NCBI GenBank assembly: GCA_032027145.1 | Contig: JAVSMP010000001.1 | Location: 2,609,116-2,673,115 of the forward strand | Direction: 5' to 3' | Origin: Ignavibacterium sp. | GTDB lineage: Bacteria > Bacteroidota > Ignavibacteria > Ignavibacteriales > Ignavibacteriaceae | Length of the DNA stretch: 64,000 nucleotides | Part shown: in pieces, positions 19,724 to 28,388 of the stretch | Numbering within the stretch: the stretch's first letter is position 1 | How the letters are laid out: every line of letters begins with the position of its first letter | Notes under the pieces: model-generated | Told to the model about the DNA's origin: nothing | Databases searched by the model: none | The model's input: the letters and a program-made list of their open reading frames with translations, nothing else | Made by a program: the position numbers and the translations under genes

Positions 19724-20956
19724 TTACTCCCATTTGATAGATTGTAATGCATCTACTTTTGCAGCTCGCTTTGCAGGAATATAAGCTGCAATCAATGCAA
19801 GTAAAATTGAAATTCCTGTGATAAAGAAAAAATCTGTTACTCTAAGTTCCATTGGCAGTGAGTCAATCTTGTACTGTGTTGGGTCTAATGGATAAATATT
19901 GTATTGCAGTTGTAAATAACAAATTAAATAACCGAGGATCACTCCTAAAAGAGTTCCGGTTAATCCAATCATCAATCCTTCATACATAAAAATTTTTAAG
20001 ATTGATTTTTCTTTTGAACCCATTGATCTTAAAATACCAATATCTCTTTTCTTTTCAATTACAGACATTGAAAGTGAACCAAGAATGTTAAAAGACGCAA
20101 CTGCAATAATAAGCGAAAGTAAAATATATGCGACCCATCTTTCAATTTGCATCATCGAATAAAGTTCTTTATGAAAATCATACCACGTGTTTATTGAATA
20201 ATTCTCAGTGCCAAGCAATGCTTCAAGTTGATCTTTAACTTTAAACGAGTTATTAAAATTATTAAGTTTAATATCGTACCCCTGATAACTATCATCATAT
20301 CCCAATAAATATTGAGCGTCATCCAATGGAACAAACATTAAGTTTCCATCATATTCATTATTTTGCGAACTGAAAATTCCACTGACCACAAATTTTTGCA
20401 TATTAGGCATACCAAACTGGGTTATCGCTCTTTCGATTCCTTCTGCTGAAACAATAGTTATTGTATCACCAATCAGTGTTTGTAGTCTGTCGGCTAATCT
20501 AAGCCCAATTATTGCTCCAGAAAGATTATCAGATACAGAAAAACTATCATCACCATAAAGAATACTATTTTTAATTTTATATAATTTGTTTACTGCTGAT
20601 GTATCAATGCCTTTAAGCGAAATTACTTGTGTTATCCCACTGGCATAAGCAAGAACTTTTCCACTGACGAAAGGTGCATAAGAATTTATATCTTCAATAT
20701 GTTTCATAGCTGATATTATATCTTCACTTGTGTTCAATGCTTTTTCTGTTTGAAATTCTATTCTTAAATCGGGATCAAAATTTGTTAAAAATTTTGTAAC
20801 AAGACTTCCAAATCCGTTAAATACTGAAAGAACGACTATTAATGCTGCTACCCCAATCGTAATTCCAGTAATTGATATCAAAGAAATGATTGTAATAAAA
20901 TTAAGCTTGTGTTTCGAAAACAAATATCTTTTAGCAATAAATCGTTCGTAGTTCAT
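19724..20956 (-). CDS. LolC/LolE family lipoprotein-releasing permease (second copy in operon)
   Basis: 410 residues. It has the FtsX/MacB-like permease layout: an N-terminal membrane helix preceded by FIAKRYLFSKHKLNFITIIS, a large periplasmic domain (about 45-265), then three C-terminal helices with the coupling segment VIEKKRDIGILRSMGS. The end AKRAAKVDALQSIKWE is typical of Lol permeases. Its ATG overlaps the stop of the first permease by one base (TGATG). With LolD it would form the inner-membrane complex that extracts lipoproteins, of which this window encodes several. Confidence 0.9.
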   Translation of the reverse strand: MNYERFIAKRYLFSKHKLNFITIISLISITGITIGVAALIVVLSVFNGFGSLVTKFLTNFDPDLRIEFQTEKALNTSEDIISAMKHIEDINSYAPFVSGKVLAYASGITQVISLKGIDTSAVNKLYKIKNSILYGDDSFSVSDNLSGAIIGLRLADRLQTLIGDTITIVSAEGIERAITQFGMPNMQKFVVSGIFSSQNNEYDGNLMFVPLDDAQYLLGYDDSYQGYDIKLNNFNNSFKVKDQLEALLGTENYSINTWYDFHKELYSMMQIERWVAYILLSLIIAVASFNILGSLSMSVIEKKRDIGILRSMGSKEKSILKIFMYEGLMIGLTGTLLGVILGYLICYLQLQYNIYPLDPTQYKIDSLPMELRVTDFFFITGISILLALIAAYIPAKRAAKVDALQSIKWE

Positions 20957-22170
20957 CAGTCAAACCTTAATGCAGTTACAGGATTTGTTTTAGAAGCAAA
21001 ATAACTTGGAAGGATAGAAGAGATTAAAGATAAAACAAAAGTAATCACCGAAATAAGGATGAAGAATTTTATATCCATTTCTATAGGTACTCTGGTTACA
21101 AAATACACACTAGATGGAATTTTAATAATATTAAACTTTAATTGGATACTCATTAAAAGCCAGGCTAAGATGTTACCAGAAATAATTCCAATTAAGCTTA
21201 AATAAATTCCCTGGTAAACAAATATTCTAATAATTTCCCTGCTCTTTGCACCGAGTGATTTTAATATTCCAATGGATTTTGTTTTTTCCAATACCAGCAT
21301 CAATAATGTGCTGATAATATTAAAAACAGCAACGATTATTATTAATCCCAGAACAATTGGAATTGGTTTTTTTTGCAAATCAATCCATGTAAAAATATTT
21401 CTGTGGATTTCAAAAATCGTTCTTGCATAATAAGGATATTTTAATTCTTTTCTGATAAGAGTTGATAAACTATCAATTTTAGCTACCGATTTAAGTTTTA
21501 TATCCAAACCATTTATTTCATCTTGCATAGAAAAAAGAGATTGTGATGCTTTTAAACTTGTGAATCCAATCAGATTGTCATAATCAGCCATACCACTTTC
21601 ATAAATTCCGGATATCGTAAAGACTTTTATATTTGGTAAATTGAAAGTAGTAGGGAGTTTATCATTTTTTAGAGCAAAAAGTTTTACTTTATCTCCGGGT
21701 TTAACAAGAAGTTTAGTTGCTAAAGTTTTACCGAGTAAAATAGAAGTATCGCTGTTTTCCAGATATTCACCAACGATAATATTTGATTGAATTCTTTTGA
21801 TATGTTTATCTTCAATTAATCCTTGCAGGTTAATTCCTTCCTTACGATGCTTTGAAGAAATTATTGCCAGCTTAGAAACGAAAGGGGATATGTAATCTAG
21901 TTGGTTTGAAATTTTATTTGAAATTTTGTCAATATTGGATTTGTAATTGGGCAAATCTTCTTTAAACGAAGAAATTCTAATATGAGAATCAAAATCTATA
22001 ATTTTTTCAGTTAGAGTATTTTCAAATCCATTTAATACACTTAGAGCAATAATAAGTGTTGCAACTCCCAGACTGATTCCAATAATTGCAATTACAGATA
22101 TAAGATTTAGTAATCTCGAATCTTTATTAGAAAAAATATATCTTGTTGATATAAATAACGGGAATTTCAT
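20956..22170 (-). CDS. LolC/LolE family lipoprotein-releasing permease (first gene of operon)
   Basis: 404 residues from the ATG at 22170. The frame extends to a TTG at 22272, but MKFPLFISTRYIFSNKDSR is exactly where related permeases begin, so the extra 34 residues are rejected. The topology is the same as its neighbour: helix, periplasmic domain, three helices, coupling motif VLEKTKSIGILKSLGAKS and C-terminal SKTNPVTALRFD. It heads the minus-strand operon with the second permease and lolD. Two different permeases imply a LolC-LolE heterodimer rather than a LolF homodimer. Confidence 0.9.
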   Translation of the reverse strand: MKFPLFISTRYIFSNKDSRLLNLISVIAIIGISLGVATLIIALSVLNGFENTLTEKIIDFDSHIRISSFKEDLPNYKSNIDKISNKISNQLDYISPFVSKLAIISSKHRKEGINLQGLIEDKHIKRIQSNIIVGEYLENSDTSILLGKTLATKLLVKPGDKVKLFALKNDKLPTTFNLPNIKVFTISGIYESGMADYDNLIGFTSLKASQSLFSMQDEINGLDIKLKSVAKIDSLSTLIRKELKYPYYARTIFEIHRNIFTWIDLQKKPIPIVLGLIIIVAVFNIISTLLMLVLEKTKSIGILKSLGAKSREIIRIFVYQGIYLSLIGIISGNILAWLLMSIQLKFNIIKIPSSVYFVTRVPIEMDIKFFILISVITFVLSLISSILPSYFASKTNPVTALRFD

Positions 22171-22484
22171 TAAAAGTAAGTAGATTTTAGTTGCTTCATA
22201 CTTTTGAGAATTTGTTCTAAAAATCAAAAACTTAAGTAGATCACACTTTCTATCGAAAATGGATGGTTTCAAAATCTTTGATTTTAATTTCGAGACAACT
22301 CCAAAGAGATAATAACAATAACTTTTTTGAAGTTTCTATTTGTAATTTAAGTATTATCCAATTACCAAAAAATTGTTTTTAAAGTATCAATGGTATATAT
22401 TTTCAATCTATTTTTTGAAAATTATGTTTTGGGATTGGATGTTAGGTTATTCGGGGTTGAGAAATTCAAACAAAGTATAATTAT
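22171..22484. other. Intergenic region between the lol operon and the tRNA cluster
   Basis: This AT-rich stretch must hold the divergent promoters for the lol operon (minus) and the tRNA cluster (plus). No convincing hexamer pair with correct spacing, and no ORF, was found. Confidence 0.5.
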
Positions 22485-22559
22485 CGGGGCGTAGCGTAGT
22501 CCGGCTATCGCGCTTGCTTTGGGAGCAAGAGGCCGCAGGTTCGAATCCTGCCGCCCCGA
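22485..22559 (+). tRNA. tRNA-Pro (TGG)
   Basis: Full cloverleaf: acceptor CGGGGCG/CGCCCCG, D-arm, anticodon stem CTTGC/GCAAG with loop TTTGGGA (anticodon TGG at 22520-22522), T-arm GCAGG-TTCGAAT-CCTGC and discriminator A. CCA is not encoded. Its 3' half is the source of the tandem repeats that follow directly. Confidence 0.97.
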
Positions 22560-22560
22560 C

Positions 22561-23016
22561 ATAGCAGCTTAATCAATTAAGTTGTTCTTGAAAATAGTTA
22601 TCGATTTTAAGTTGTCGGCTATCGCGTCCCGATTTGATCGGGAAGGCCGCAGGTTCGAATCCTGCCGCCCCGACATAGTAGCTTAATCAATTAAGTTGTT
22701 CTTGAAAATAGTTATCGATTTTAAGTTGTCGGCTATCGCGTCCCGATTTGATCGGGAAGGCCGCAGGTTCGAATCCTGCCGCCCCGACATAGTAGCTTAA
22801 TCAATTAAGTTGTTCTTGAAAATAGTTATCGATTTTAAGTTGTCGGCTATCGCGTCCCGATTTGATCGGGAAGGCCGCAGGTTCGAATCCTGCCGCCCCG
22901 ACATAGCAGCTTAATCAATTAAGTTGTTCTTGAAAATAGTTATCGATTTTAAGTTGTCGGCTATCGCGTCCCGATTTGATCGGGAAGGCCGCAGGTTCGA
23001 ATCCTGCCGCCCCGAC
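22561..23016 (+). repeat. Four tandem 114-bp repeats carrying a tRNA-Pro-derived tRNA-like fragment
   Basis: Units start at 22561, 22675, 22789 and 22903. They are identical except for unit base 5 (C, T, T, C). Each has an AT-rich leader with a CTTAAT/ATTAAG inverted repeat, then a segment (22614-22674 in unit 1, and +114, +228, +342) nearly matching tRNA-Pro from the D-arm to the 3' end. The last 31 bases, including the T-arm and CGCCCCGAC end, match the tRNA exactly. The 5' acceptor strand is absent. The anticodon arm is replaced by a perfect 7-bp hairpin TCCCGAT-TTG-ATCGGGA. The segment is bounded by GTCGG and CCGAC, which can pair, so each unit could fold as a closed D-armless tRNA-like RNA. 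Confidence 0.95.
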
Positions 23017-23045
23017 TTTAGATGTTCAAAATTATATTCTGAGTT

Positions 23046-23119
<74 letters not shown>

Positions 23120-23142
23120 CGATATTAGATTGTTCTTTTGAT

Positions 23143-23217
23143 GGTGAGCGTAGCTCAGTTGGTTAGAGCACCAGGTTGTGGCCCTGGGGGTCGTGGGTTC
23201 AAATCCCATCGCTCACC
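23143..23217 (+). tRNA. tRNA-His (GTG)
   Basis: Acceptor GTGAGCG/CGCTCAC with the extra 5' G opposite C73 that is diagnostic for tRNA-His; anticodon stem CCAGG/CCTGG with loop TTGTGGC (anticodon GTG at 23178-23180); T-loop TTCAAAT. Confidence 0.96.
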
Positions 23218-23259
23218 CAAATGTTGTTTTAATGCGCTGTTAAATTGAAAAATTTCCTT

Positions 23260-23331
23260 GGCCCCATCGTCTAGTGGTTAGGACATCGCCCTTTCACGGC
23301 GGTAACAGGAGTTCAAATCTCCTTGGGGTCA
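23260..23331 (+). tRNA. tRNA-Glu (TTC)
   Basis: Acceptor GGCCCCA/TGGGGTC, anticodon stem TCGCC/GGCGG with loop CTTTCAC (anticodon TTC at 23293-23295), T-arm GGAG/CTCC with TTCAAAT loop. Last tRNA of the cluster; a terminator follows at once. Confidence 0.95.
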
Positions 23332-23334
23332 CTT

Positions 23335-23364
23335 AAGCCTCAGTATCTTGCTGAGGCTTTTTTT
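23335..23364 (+). terminator. Rho-independent terminator of the tRNA cluster
   Basis: A perfect 9-bp stem AAGCCTCAG/CTGAGGCTT with a 7-base loop is followed by a T-run. Confidence 0.92.
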
Positions 23365-23430
23365 ATTGCTAATTGGAAATAGTTATTTCAATTTCCTTTT
23401 GTTAAGTTTGAAAAAAGATGGAGAAATGTA

Positions 23431-26019
23431 ATGAAACCTATTATCCAAATCCGGTTTTTCACATTTGTTCTGCTTTTCCTGCAACTCAAAACTTACTCAC
23501 AAGTTTTTAATATCGAAGATTATAAACTGTTTCTTCAACAGCATCAGAATATGAGTACTGAAGAACTCCTGCAAATGCATGATGCGGGATTCTTTTCTGA
23601 TCAAATTAACACAAGTTATGGTGATGCGCTTTATTTCGATTCTCTCAATGGTTATTACAATTTTTCCGAGTATGAAAAATCTCTGATTCAAGATCATGGA
23701 TTTATGGTTAGTGAGAGATTAAAGAGAATTTCATTCGGAGAATCATTACTTGAAATATTTAATCAGGATTTTCCTGTCTTCGTTTCAACAGATGCAATAC
23801 TGCACGCATTCCATATTTCTTACGACAGAATATTAACCGATATGGAAGCTGGACTGCTTGAAGACAGACTTACTGAACTTCTCTGGAATCTGAGAAACTC
23901 AATCAGCCAGTTGCATAATAATTACGGCAGCAATCCTGATATGATTACCATGCTGCAGGATGTTGATCTCTATGTGACAGTTCCACTTCTATTATTGGAG
24001 GAAAACGTTCAGCCATACTATCCGGAAAATAATGTAATGATAGATTCAATCCTGAACTGGATTGATAATGAACAGGGAGGTATATCTTCAAAGATTTTTT
24101 CATCAACATGTCGTGTTATGGACTGGAGTCAGTTTAAACCCAGAGGACATTACGTGTACAATCCTTCAACTCAGATTGATCTCGAAGGTTACTTCAGAGC
24201 AATGATGTGGCTTGGGAGAATTGAACTATATCTTACCGCACCATCTTCATATCCTGTTCAATGTCCGAATCAAAAATTTCAGGATATCCAGAGACAAGCT
24301 ATTGATGCATTCCTGATTGATGAATTATTTGATATTGCAAATGCTGCTCCGATTTATGAAGAGATGGAAAACATTCTTAAGTTTTTCGTTGGTGAATCCG
24401 ATAATGTAACACTTGATAATCTTGATTACTTAAAACAAGCAATCTCATTAAATAATCCAACCGAACTACTCGACAGTTTGAAGATGGTTGAGTTCCAGGA
24501 TACGTTGAGCAATCAGGCTTTTGCATACCAACTAATACTTTCCCAGATTTTATTTAGTAATCCGATGAGTCCTGACACGATTGTTCCGGCTTCAGCATTT
24601 ATGATATTCGGACAGAGATTTGTAATTGATTCTTATGTAACCGGCACTGTAGTGTTCGACAGGATTTTGTACTATGGAAATAAAATTTGCAGATTATTTC
24701 CTTCAACTCTCGATGTTCTGTTCTCGCTTGGTAACAGCGCATCAGCTCAACTTCTTGTAGAAGAGTTAAATCAATTTCATTATTCAACAAATCTTGCTGC
24801 GCTCAGATATTTAATCGATCACTATGATCAGAATTTCTGGGGAAGTTCTATTTATAATTACTGGTTGAATTCAATCAGAAAATTAAATCCGCCGGAAGAT
24901 CGAAACGGGTTACCAGAATTTATGAGGACAGCCGCTTTCTGGCAGCAGAAGATGAATACACAGCTTGCTTCTTGGACTGAACTCAGGCACGATAATCTTC
25001 TTTATGCAAAACAATCTTACACTGGTGGTACAATTTGTTCATATCCTTATAGTTTTGTCGAACCGTTCCCGGAGTTTTACGCAACACTTAACGCATATTC
25101 TACTGATGCGCTCAACTATTTCACAAGTCTAAATTTTCCCAACCCAGGAATTAAAAATAAAATCATCTATTACTTTGGAAGATGTAAAGGCATAACTGAT
25201 ACGCTTCAAACAATTTGTGAAAAAGAACTTGCAGGAATTCCTTTTAGTGGAGGCGAACAAGCGTTTTTAGCCGGAATGATTTACCAAACGGGACAAAGCG
25301 GAGTTTCATTAGATGGATGGTACCCAAATCTTTTTTATAATGATGTATTTCGTGGAGAGCTGGGATATGAAGGTTTAATGGAAAGCGATCATATCGTTGC
25401 AGACATTCACACCACACCAACTAATTGTAGTGGTGGTTATATCGGTGCTATCTCACACGTAGGAACAGGTAATATTAATCTTGGAGTTTTTGTTACTGAT
25501 AATCATCTCGGTGAACCAACTGCTTTTGTTGGACCTTTGATGAGTTATTATGAATACAGAACAACTGACTTTTTCAGATTAACTGATGACGAATGGGAAA
25601 ATACTTATCTCCAATCTGCTTTGAGACCTGAATGGGTTAACATTTATCTCGCTAATAGTCTTGGTAATACAAGAGGAAGCGGACCCAAGTTAATAACTTC
25701 TGTTGAGCAAGATAAAAACCCGGTTATTCCTCAATCGCAAATTCTGCTGAACAATTATCCGAATCCGTTTAATCCGTATACGATAATTTCTTTTTCAATT
25801 CCTTATGATTTAACAAACTCATTTGTTGAACTGAAGATATATGATATTAATGGAAGTCTTGTAAAAACACTGGTAAGTGAAAATCTTCCTGCAGGAAATT
25901 ATTTAACCAAATGGGAAGGTGATAATGCCGGTGGAAATAAAGTAAGCAGCGGAGTTTATATTTATTCTATCTGCGTTGGTGACAGAGCAGTTAATAATAA
26001 AATGAATCTGATAAAATAA
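23431..26019 (+). CDS. Secreted DUF3160-like protein with C-terminal NPFNP sorting domain
   Basis: 862 residues. A Sec signal peptide (about 1-24, ending TYSQ) is followed by a long domain resembling DUF3160, with YFRAMMWLGRIELYL near residue 255 and the conserved LRHDNLLYAKQSY near 520. From Asn775 comes NYPNPFNPYTIISFSIP and a beta-sandwich ending SGVYIYSI. That is the type IX secretion sorting/anchoring domain common in Ignavibacteria and relatives. The protein is therefore probably exported across the outer membrane. The biochemical function of DUF3160 proteins is unknown. GGAGA precedes the ATG. It stands alone between the tRNAs and a convergent operon. Confidence 0.8.
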   Translation: MKPIIQIRFFTFVLLFLQLKTYSQVFNIEDYKLFLQQHQNMSTEELLQMHDAGFFSDQINTSYGDALYFDSLNGYYNFSEYEKSLIQDHGFMVSERLKRISFGESLLEIFNQDFPVFVSTDAILHAFHISYDRILTDMEAGLLEDRLTELLWNLRNSISQLHNNYGSNPDMITMLQDVDLYVTVPLLLLEENVQPYYPENNVMIDSILNWIDNEQGGISSKIFSSTCRVMDWSQFKPRGHYVYNPSTQIDLEGYFRAMMWLGRIELYLTAPSSYPVQCPNQKFQDIQRQAIDAFLIDELFDIANAAPIYEEMENILKFFVGESDNVTLDNLDYLKQAISLNNPTELLDSLKMVEFQDTLSNQAFAYQLILSQILFSNPMSPDTIVPASAFMIFGQRFVIDSYVTGTVVFDRILYYGNKICRLFPSTLDVLFSLGNSASAQLLVEELNQFHYSTNLAALRYLIDHYDQNFWGSSIYNYWLNSIRKLNPPEDRNGLPEFMRTAAFWQQKMNTQLASWTELRHDNLLYAKQSYTGGTICSYPYSFVEPFPEFYATLNAYSTDALNYFTSLNFPNPGIKNKIIYYFGRCKGITDTLQTICEKELAGIPFSGGEQAFLAGMIYQTGQSGVSLDGWYPNLFYNDVFRGELGYEGLMESDHIVADIHTTPTNCSGGYIGAISHVGTGNINLGVFVTDNHLGEPTAFVGPLMSYYEYRTTDFFRLTDDEWENTYLQSALRPEWVNIYLANSLGNTRGSGPKLITSVEQDKNPVIPQSQILLNNYPNPFNPYTIISFSIPYDLTNSFVELKIYDINGSLVKTLVSENLPAGNYLTKWEGDNAGGNKVSSGVYIYSICVGDRAVNNKMNLIK

Positions 26020-26078
26020 TTTGTGAAAATTAAGAAATAAAATATTGAAGATGAGGTAAATATTTAACAGAGATATTT

Positions 26079-26906
26079 TTATTCTTTCTTCTTAAATCTT
26101 CGGAATGCATATAAAGTCTGATTGAAATAATGAGCAGGAAAGTAAGTCTTTAATCCATATTCATCAGGTTTTGTATCGGGCAGATATGCTGTTCCAAAAA
26201 TCCAATCCCAAATTGCAAATTTTGTTGCAAAGTTTCTGTTCCTTCCTTTACCAGTTGAGTGATGCCATCTATGCATTTCAGGACCGTTTATTATTTTTTG
26301 CAGCCAGCCTGTTTGCACATTTAAGTTTGAGTGAATGTACATTCCCCAAACAGCACTTATCACTCCTTTGTACGCGATTACTTCAGGCGGTGAACCAAGC
26401 AAAACAATCGGAAGAAATTCAATTGTCTGGTTGATTAAAATTTCTAAAGCATGAGATCTTGAACCAGAAAGCCAATCAACTTTTTTGGGTGAATGGTGAG
26501 CTTCGTGTATGCGCCATAGCCATTTATTGCTGTGCTGCCAGCGGTGCATAAAATAAATATATATGTCGTGTGTTACTGTAAAGAAAACCAGTTGAATCCA
26601 AACCGGAATATCAGCAAACAGTTTCAACCTTGATAAACCCGTAGTTTCATCAATATAACTAATGATAAAACTGAAGATAATAATACTTAGAATATAACTT
26701 TGAGCAATTGTGTAAAGTGCAAGATCGTCGAAGAAACCTTCACGTAGAACTTTTTGTCCTTTAGTGTACGGGAAAAATCTTTCTAGAATAACAAAGAGAA
26801 TCGCTGTAGCTGCAATTATCAGCATCGAATATTTTTCAGCATTTGAGATGTTCAGAAAATAACTGCTTATTGCATCAACTATATCTGATATCATATTTGC
26901 CTGCAT
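26079..26906 (-). CDS. Sterol desaturase / fatty acid hydroxylase family membrane protein
   Basis: 275 residues. It has four or so hydrophobic segments and the eight-histidine di-iron pattern of the family: HDIYIYFMHRWQH (His113, His121, His125), HEAHHS (His134, His137, His138) and HRWHH near residue 215. Members hydroxylate or desaturate lipids or cleave ether lipids, using O2. The substrate here is unknown. It lies 46 bases downstream of neuB on the same strand and may be the last gene of that operon, but the gap leaves this open. Confidence 0.85.
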   Translation of the reverse strand: MQANMISDIVDAISSYFLNISNAEKYSMLIIAATAILFVILERFFPYTKGQKVLREGFFDDLALYTIAQSYILSIIIFSFIISYIDETTGLSRLKLFADIPVWIQLVFFTVTHDIYIYFMHRWQHSNKWLWRIHEAHHSPKKVDWLSGSRSHALEILINQTIEFLPIVLLGSPPEVIAYKGVISAVWGMYIHSNLNVQTGWLQKIINGPEMHRWHHSTGKGRNRNFATKFAIWDWIFGTAYLPDTKPDEYGLKTYFPAHYFNQTLYAFRRFKKKE

Positions 26907-26952
26907 TCACTGATCCTTTTTGCATTCAGATTACTTATTCTGATGAAGTAAT

Positions 26953-27840
26953 TTATTTTAATCCTTTTATTCTTCTTAATTTCTGGATTTGACACAACTC
27001 ACTGTTATAAACTTTTTTAACACCATCACCTAAAGCAAGTTCAATATCGCGGATATTAGAAATCAATCTTTCCATTCCTCCGATTTCTACCGAGGCAGCC
27101 TGATCCGTGCCCCACATTGCTCTATCAAGGGTTATGTGTCTTTCAATAAAACAAGCACCAAGAGCAACTGCTGCCCAGGTAGGAGCCAGTCCAACTTCGT
27201 GTCCGCTGTAACCAATTGGAATGTTTTTGTATTTATTTTTAAGAGTTTCGATCATCCTAAGATTAAGCTCTTCGTTTTTGCAGGGATATGAAGATGTTGT
27301 GTGAGCAATCATTAAATTCTTCTGATCCATAATTGAAATTGCATTTTCAATTTCTTCCATTGTTGACATTCCAGTTGACATCATAACCGGTCTATTTAAT
27401 TTTCTGATTTTTTCTAACAAGGAAAAATCAGTTAAGCAAGCAGATGAAGTTTTGTATAAAGGCGGATCAAACTTTTCAATAAAATCAACCGATGGTTCAT
27501 CCCAACAGGAAGCAAACCAGGTTATCCCGATTTGTTTACAATACCTATCAATCTCTGCGTATTCTTTTTCACCAAACTCAATCCTATGCCGGTAATCAAT
27601 GTATGTCATTCTGCCCCAGGGAGTATCTCTTTCAATATTCCATTGATCTTTATGAACACAAATTTCAGGAGTGCGTTTTTGAAATTTTACAGCATCAACA
27701 CCTGAGTGTTTTGCTCCAGCGATTATTTTTTTTGCAATATTTACATCACCGTTATGGTTTATTCCAATTTCACCAATTACGAAGATCGGATGACCGTCAC
27801 CAATAAAACGATCATTTACTTTTATTTCTCTTTTACTCAT
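26953..27840 (-). CDS. NeuB-type nonulosonic acid synthase lacking the SAF domain
   Basis: 295 residues. NeuB enzymes condense phosphoenolpyruvate with a hexosamine-type sugar to give a nine-carbon 2-keto-3-deoxy acid. The TIM barrel is complete: GEIGINHNGD (23-32), DAVKFQKR, MSTGMST, GYSGHEVGL and ERHITLDRAMWGTDQAAS. The protein stops at KKVYNSELCQIQKLRRIKGLK, about where the C-terminal antifreeze-like SAF domain would begin, so it is some 50 residues shorter than classic NeuB (about 345). In the classic dimer that domain covers the partner's active site. The phosphatase gene is 17 bases upstream. Confidence 0.88.
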   Translation of the reverse strand: MSKREIKVNDRFIGDGHPIFVIGEIGINHNGDVNIAKKIIAGAKHSGVDAVKFQKRTPEICVHKDQWNIERDTPWGRMTYIDYRHRIEFGEKEYAEIDRYCKQIGITWFASCWDEPSVDFIEKFDPPLYKTSSACLTDFSLLEKIRKLNRPVMMSTGMSTMEEIENAISIMDQKNLMIAHTTSSYPCKNEELNLRMIETLKNKYKNIPIGYSGHEVGLAPTWAAVALGACFIERHITLDRAMWGTDQAASVEIGGMERLISNIRDIELALGDGVKKVYNSELCQIQKLRRIKGLK

Positions 27841-27857
27841 TAAGAATCAAAATTATA

Positions 27858-28388
27858 CTATGTAACATTTTTGAATGCAATTATTAATTCAGCAAATTCT
27901 CTGAAAGCTCCATATCCGGCTTTTGTTTCACATACATAATCAACTATTTCTTTTATAAAGCTCATTCCATCAGCAGGTGTAGCAGTAAAACCGCATTGTT
28001 GAATAACATCATAATCATTTGAATCATCTCCGATATATGCAATTTCTTCTTTTAAGAAACCATTTTTTTTCTTGATGATTTCAAGTACTTCAGTTTTATC
28101 TTTAACACCTAAATAATATTCCGCCATTTTTAACTTTTCTGCTCTCGATTTTACAGCAGCAGAATTTTCACCTGTTATAATGATCGTTTCAATTCCGGTA
28201 TATCGTCTTAATCTTTCAATGCCCATTCCATCGCGCACAGAATATCTTTTTAATGCTTCACCTTGTGGACCATAATAAATCCCAGTGTCAGTTAAAACTC
28301 CATCTACATCTGTAAGAATAACTTTTATCTTTTCTGCTTTTTCTTTGAACCTGAAATTCTTATCTCTTAATATTTTATCAATTACCAT
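27858..28388 (-). CDS. KdsC/YrbI-family HAD phosphatase
   Basis: 176 residues. The HAD motif [11 protein letters not shown] (Asp27, Asp29), motif II ITGE and the [11 protein letters not shown] motif III are all present, without a cap domain, as in KdsC. KdsC-like enzymes remove phosphate from Kdo-8-phosphate; in nonulosonate clusters they are thought to dephosphorylate the 9-phosphate product or act on a related intermediate. It overlaps the SDR gene by 7 bases and precedes the NeuB-like gene, so product dephosphorylation is the likely role. That is inferred from context. Confidence 0.85.
   Translation of the reverse strand: MVIDKILRDKNFRFKEKAEKIKVILTDVDGVLTDTGIYYGPQGEALKRYSVRDGMGIERLRRYTGIETIIITGENSAAVKSRAEKLKMAEYYLGVKDKTEVLEIIKKKNGFLKEEIAYIGDDSNDYDVIQQCGFTATPADGMSFIKEIVDYVCETKAGYGAFREFAELIIAFKNVT

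Noticed and set aside
20956-22272. Longer form of the first Lol permease starting at 22272
   Set aside because: The start would be TTG, and the extra 34 residues do not fit the family; the ATG at 22170 precedes the conserved start.
22476-22481. TATAAT as the -10 box of the tRNA cluster
   Set aside because: It lies only 3 bases before the mature tRNA-Pro, so transcription would start inside the tRNA; no -35 box with 17-base spacing is seen.
22561-23016. Array read as a CRISPR or as four extra tRNA genes
   Set aside because: The units follow each other without variable spacers, so it is not CRISPR. None has a 5' acceptor strand to pair with CGCCCCG, so they are not complete tRNA genes.
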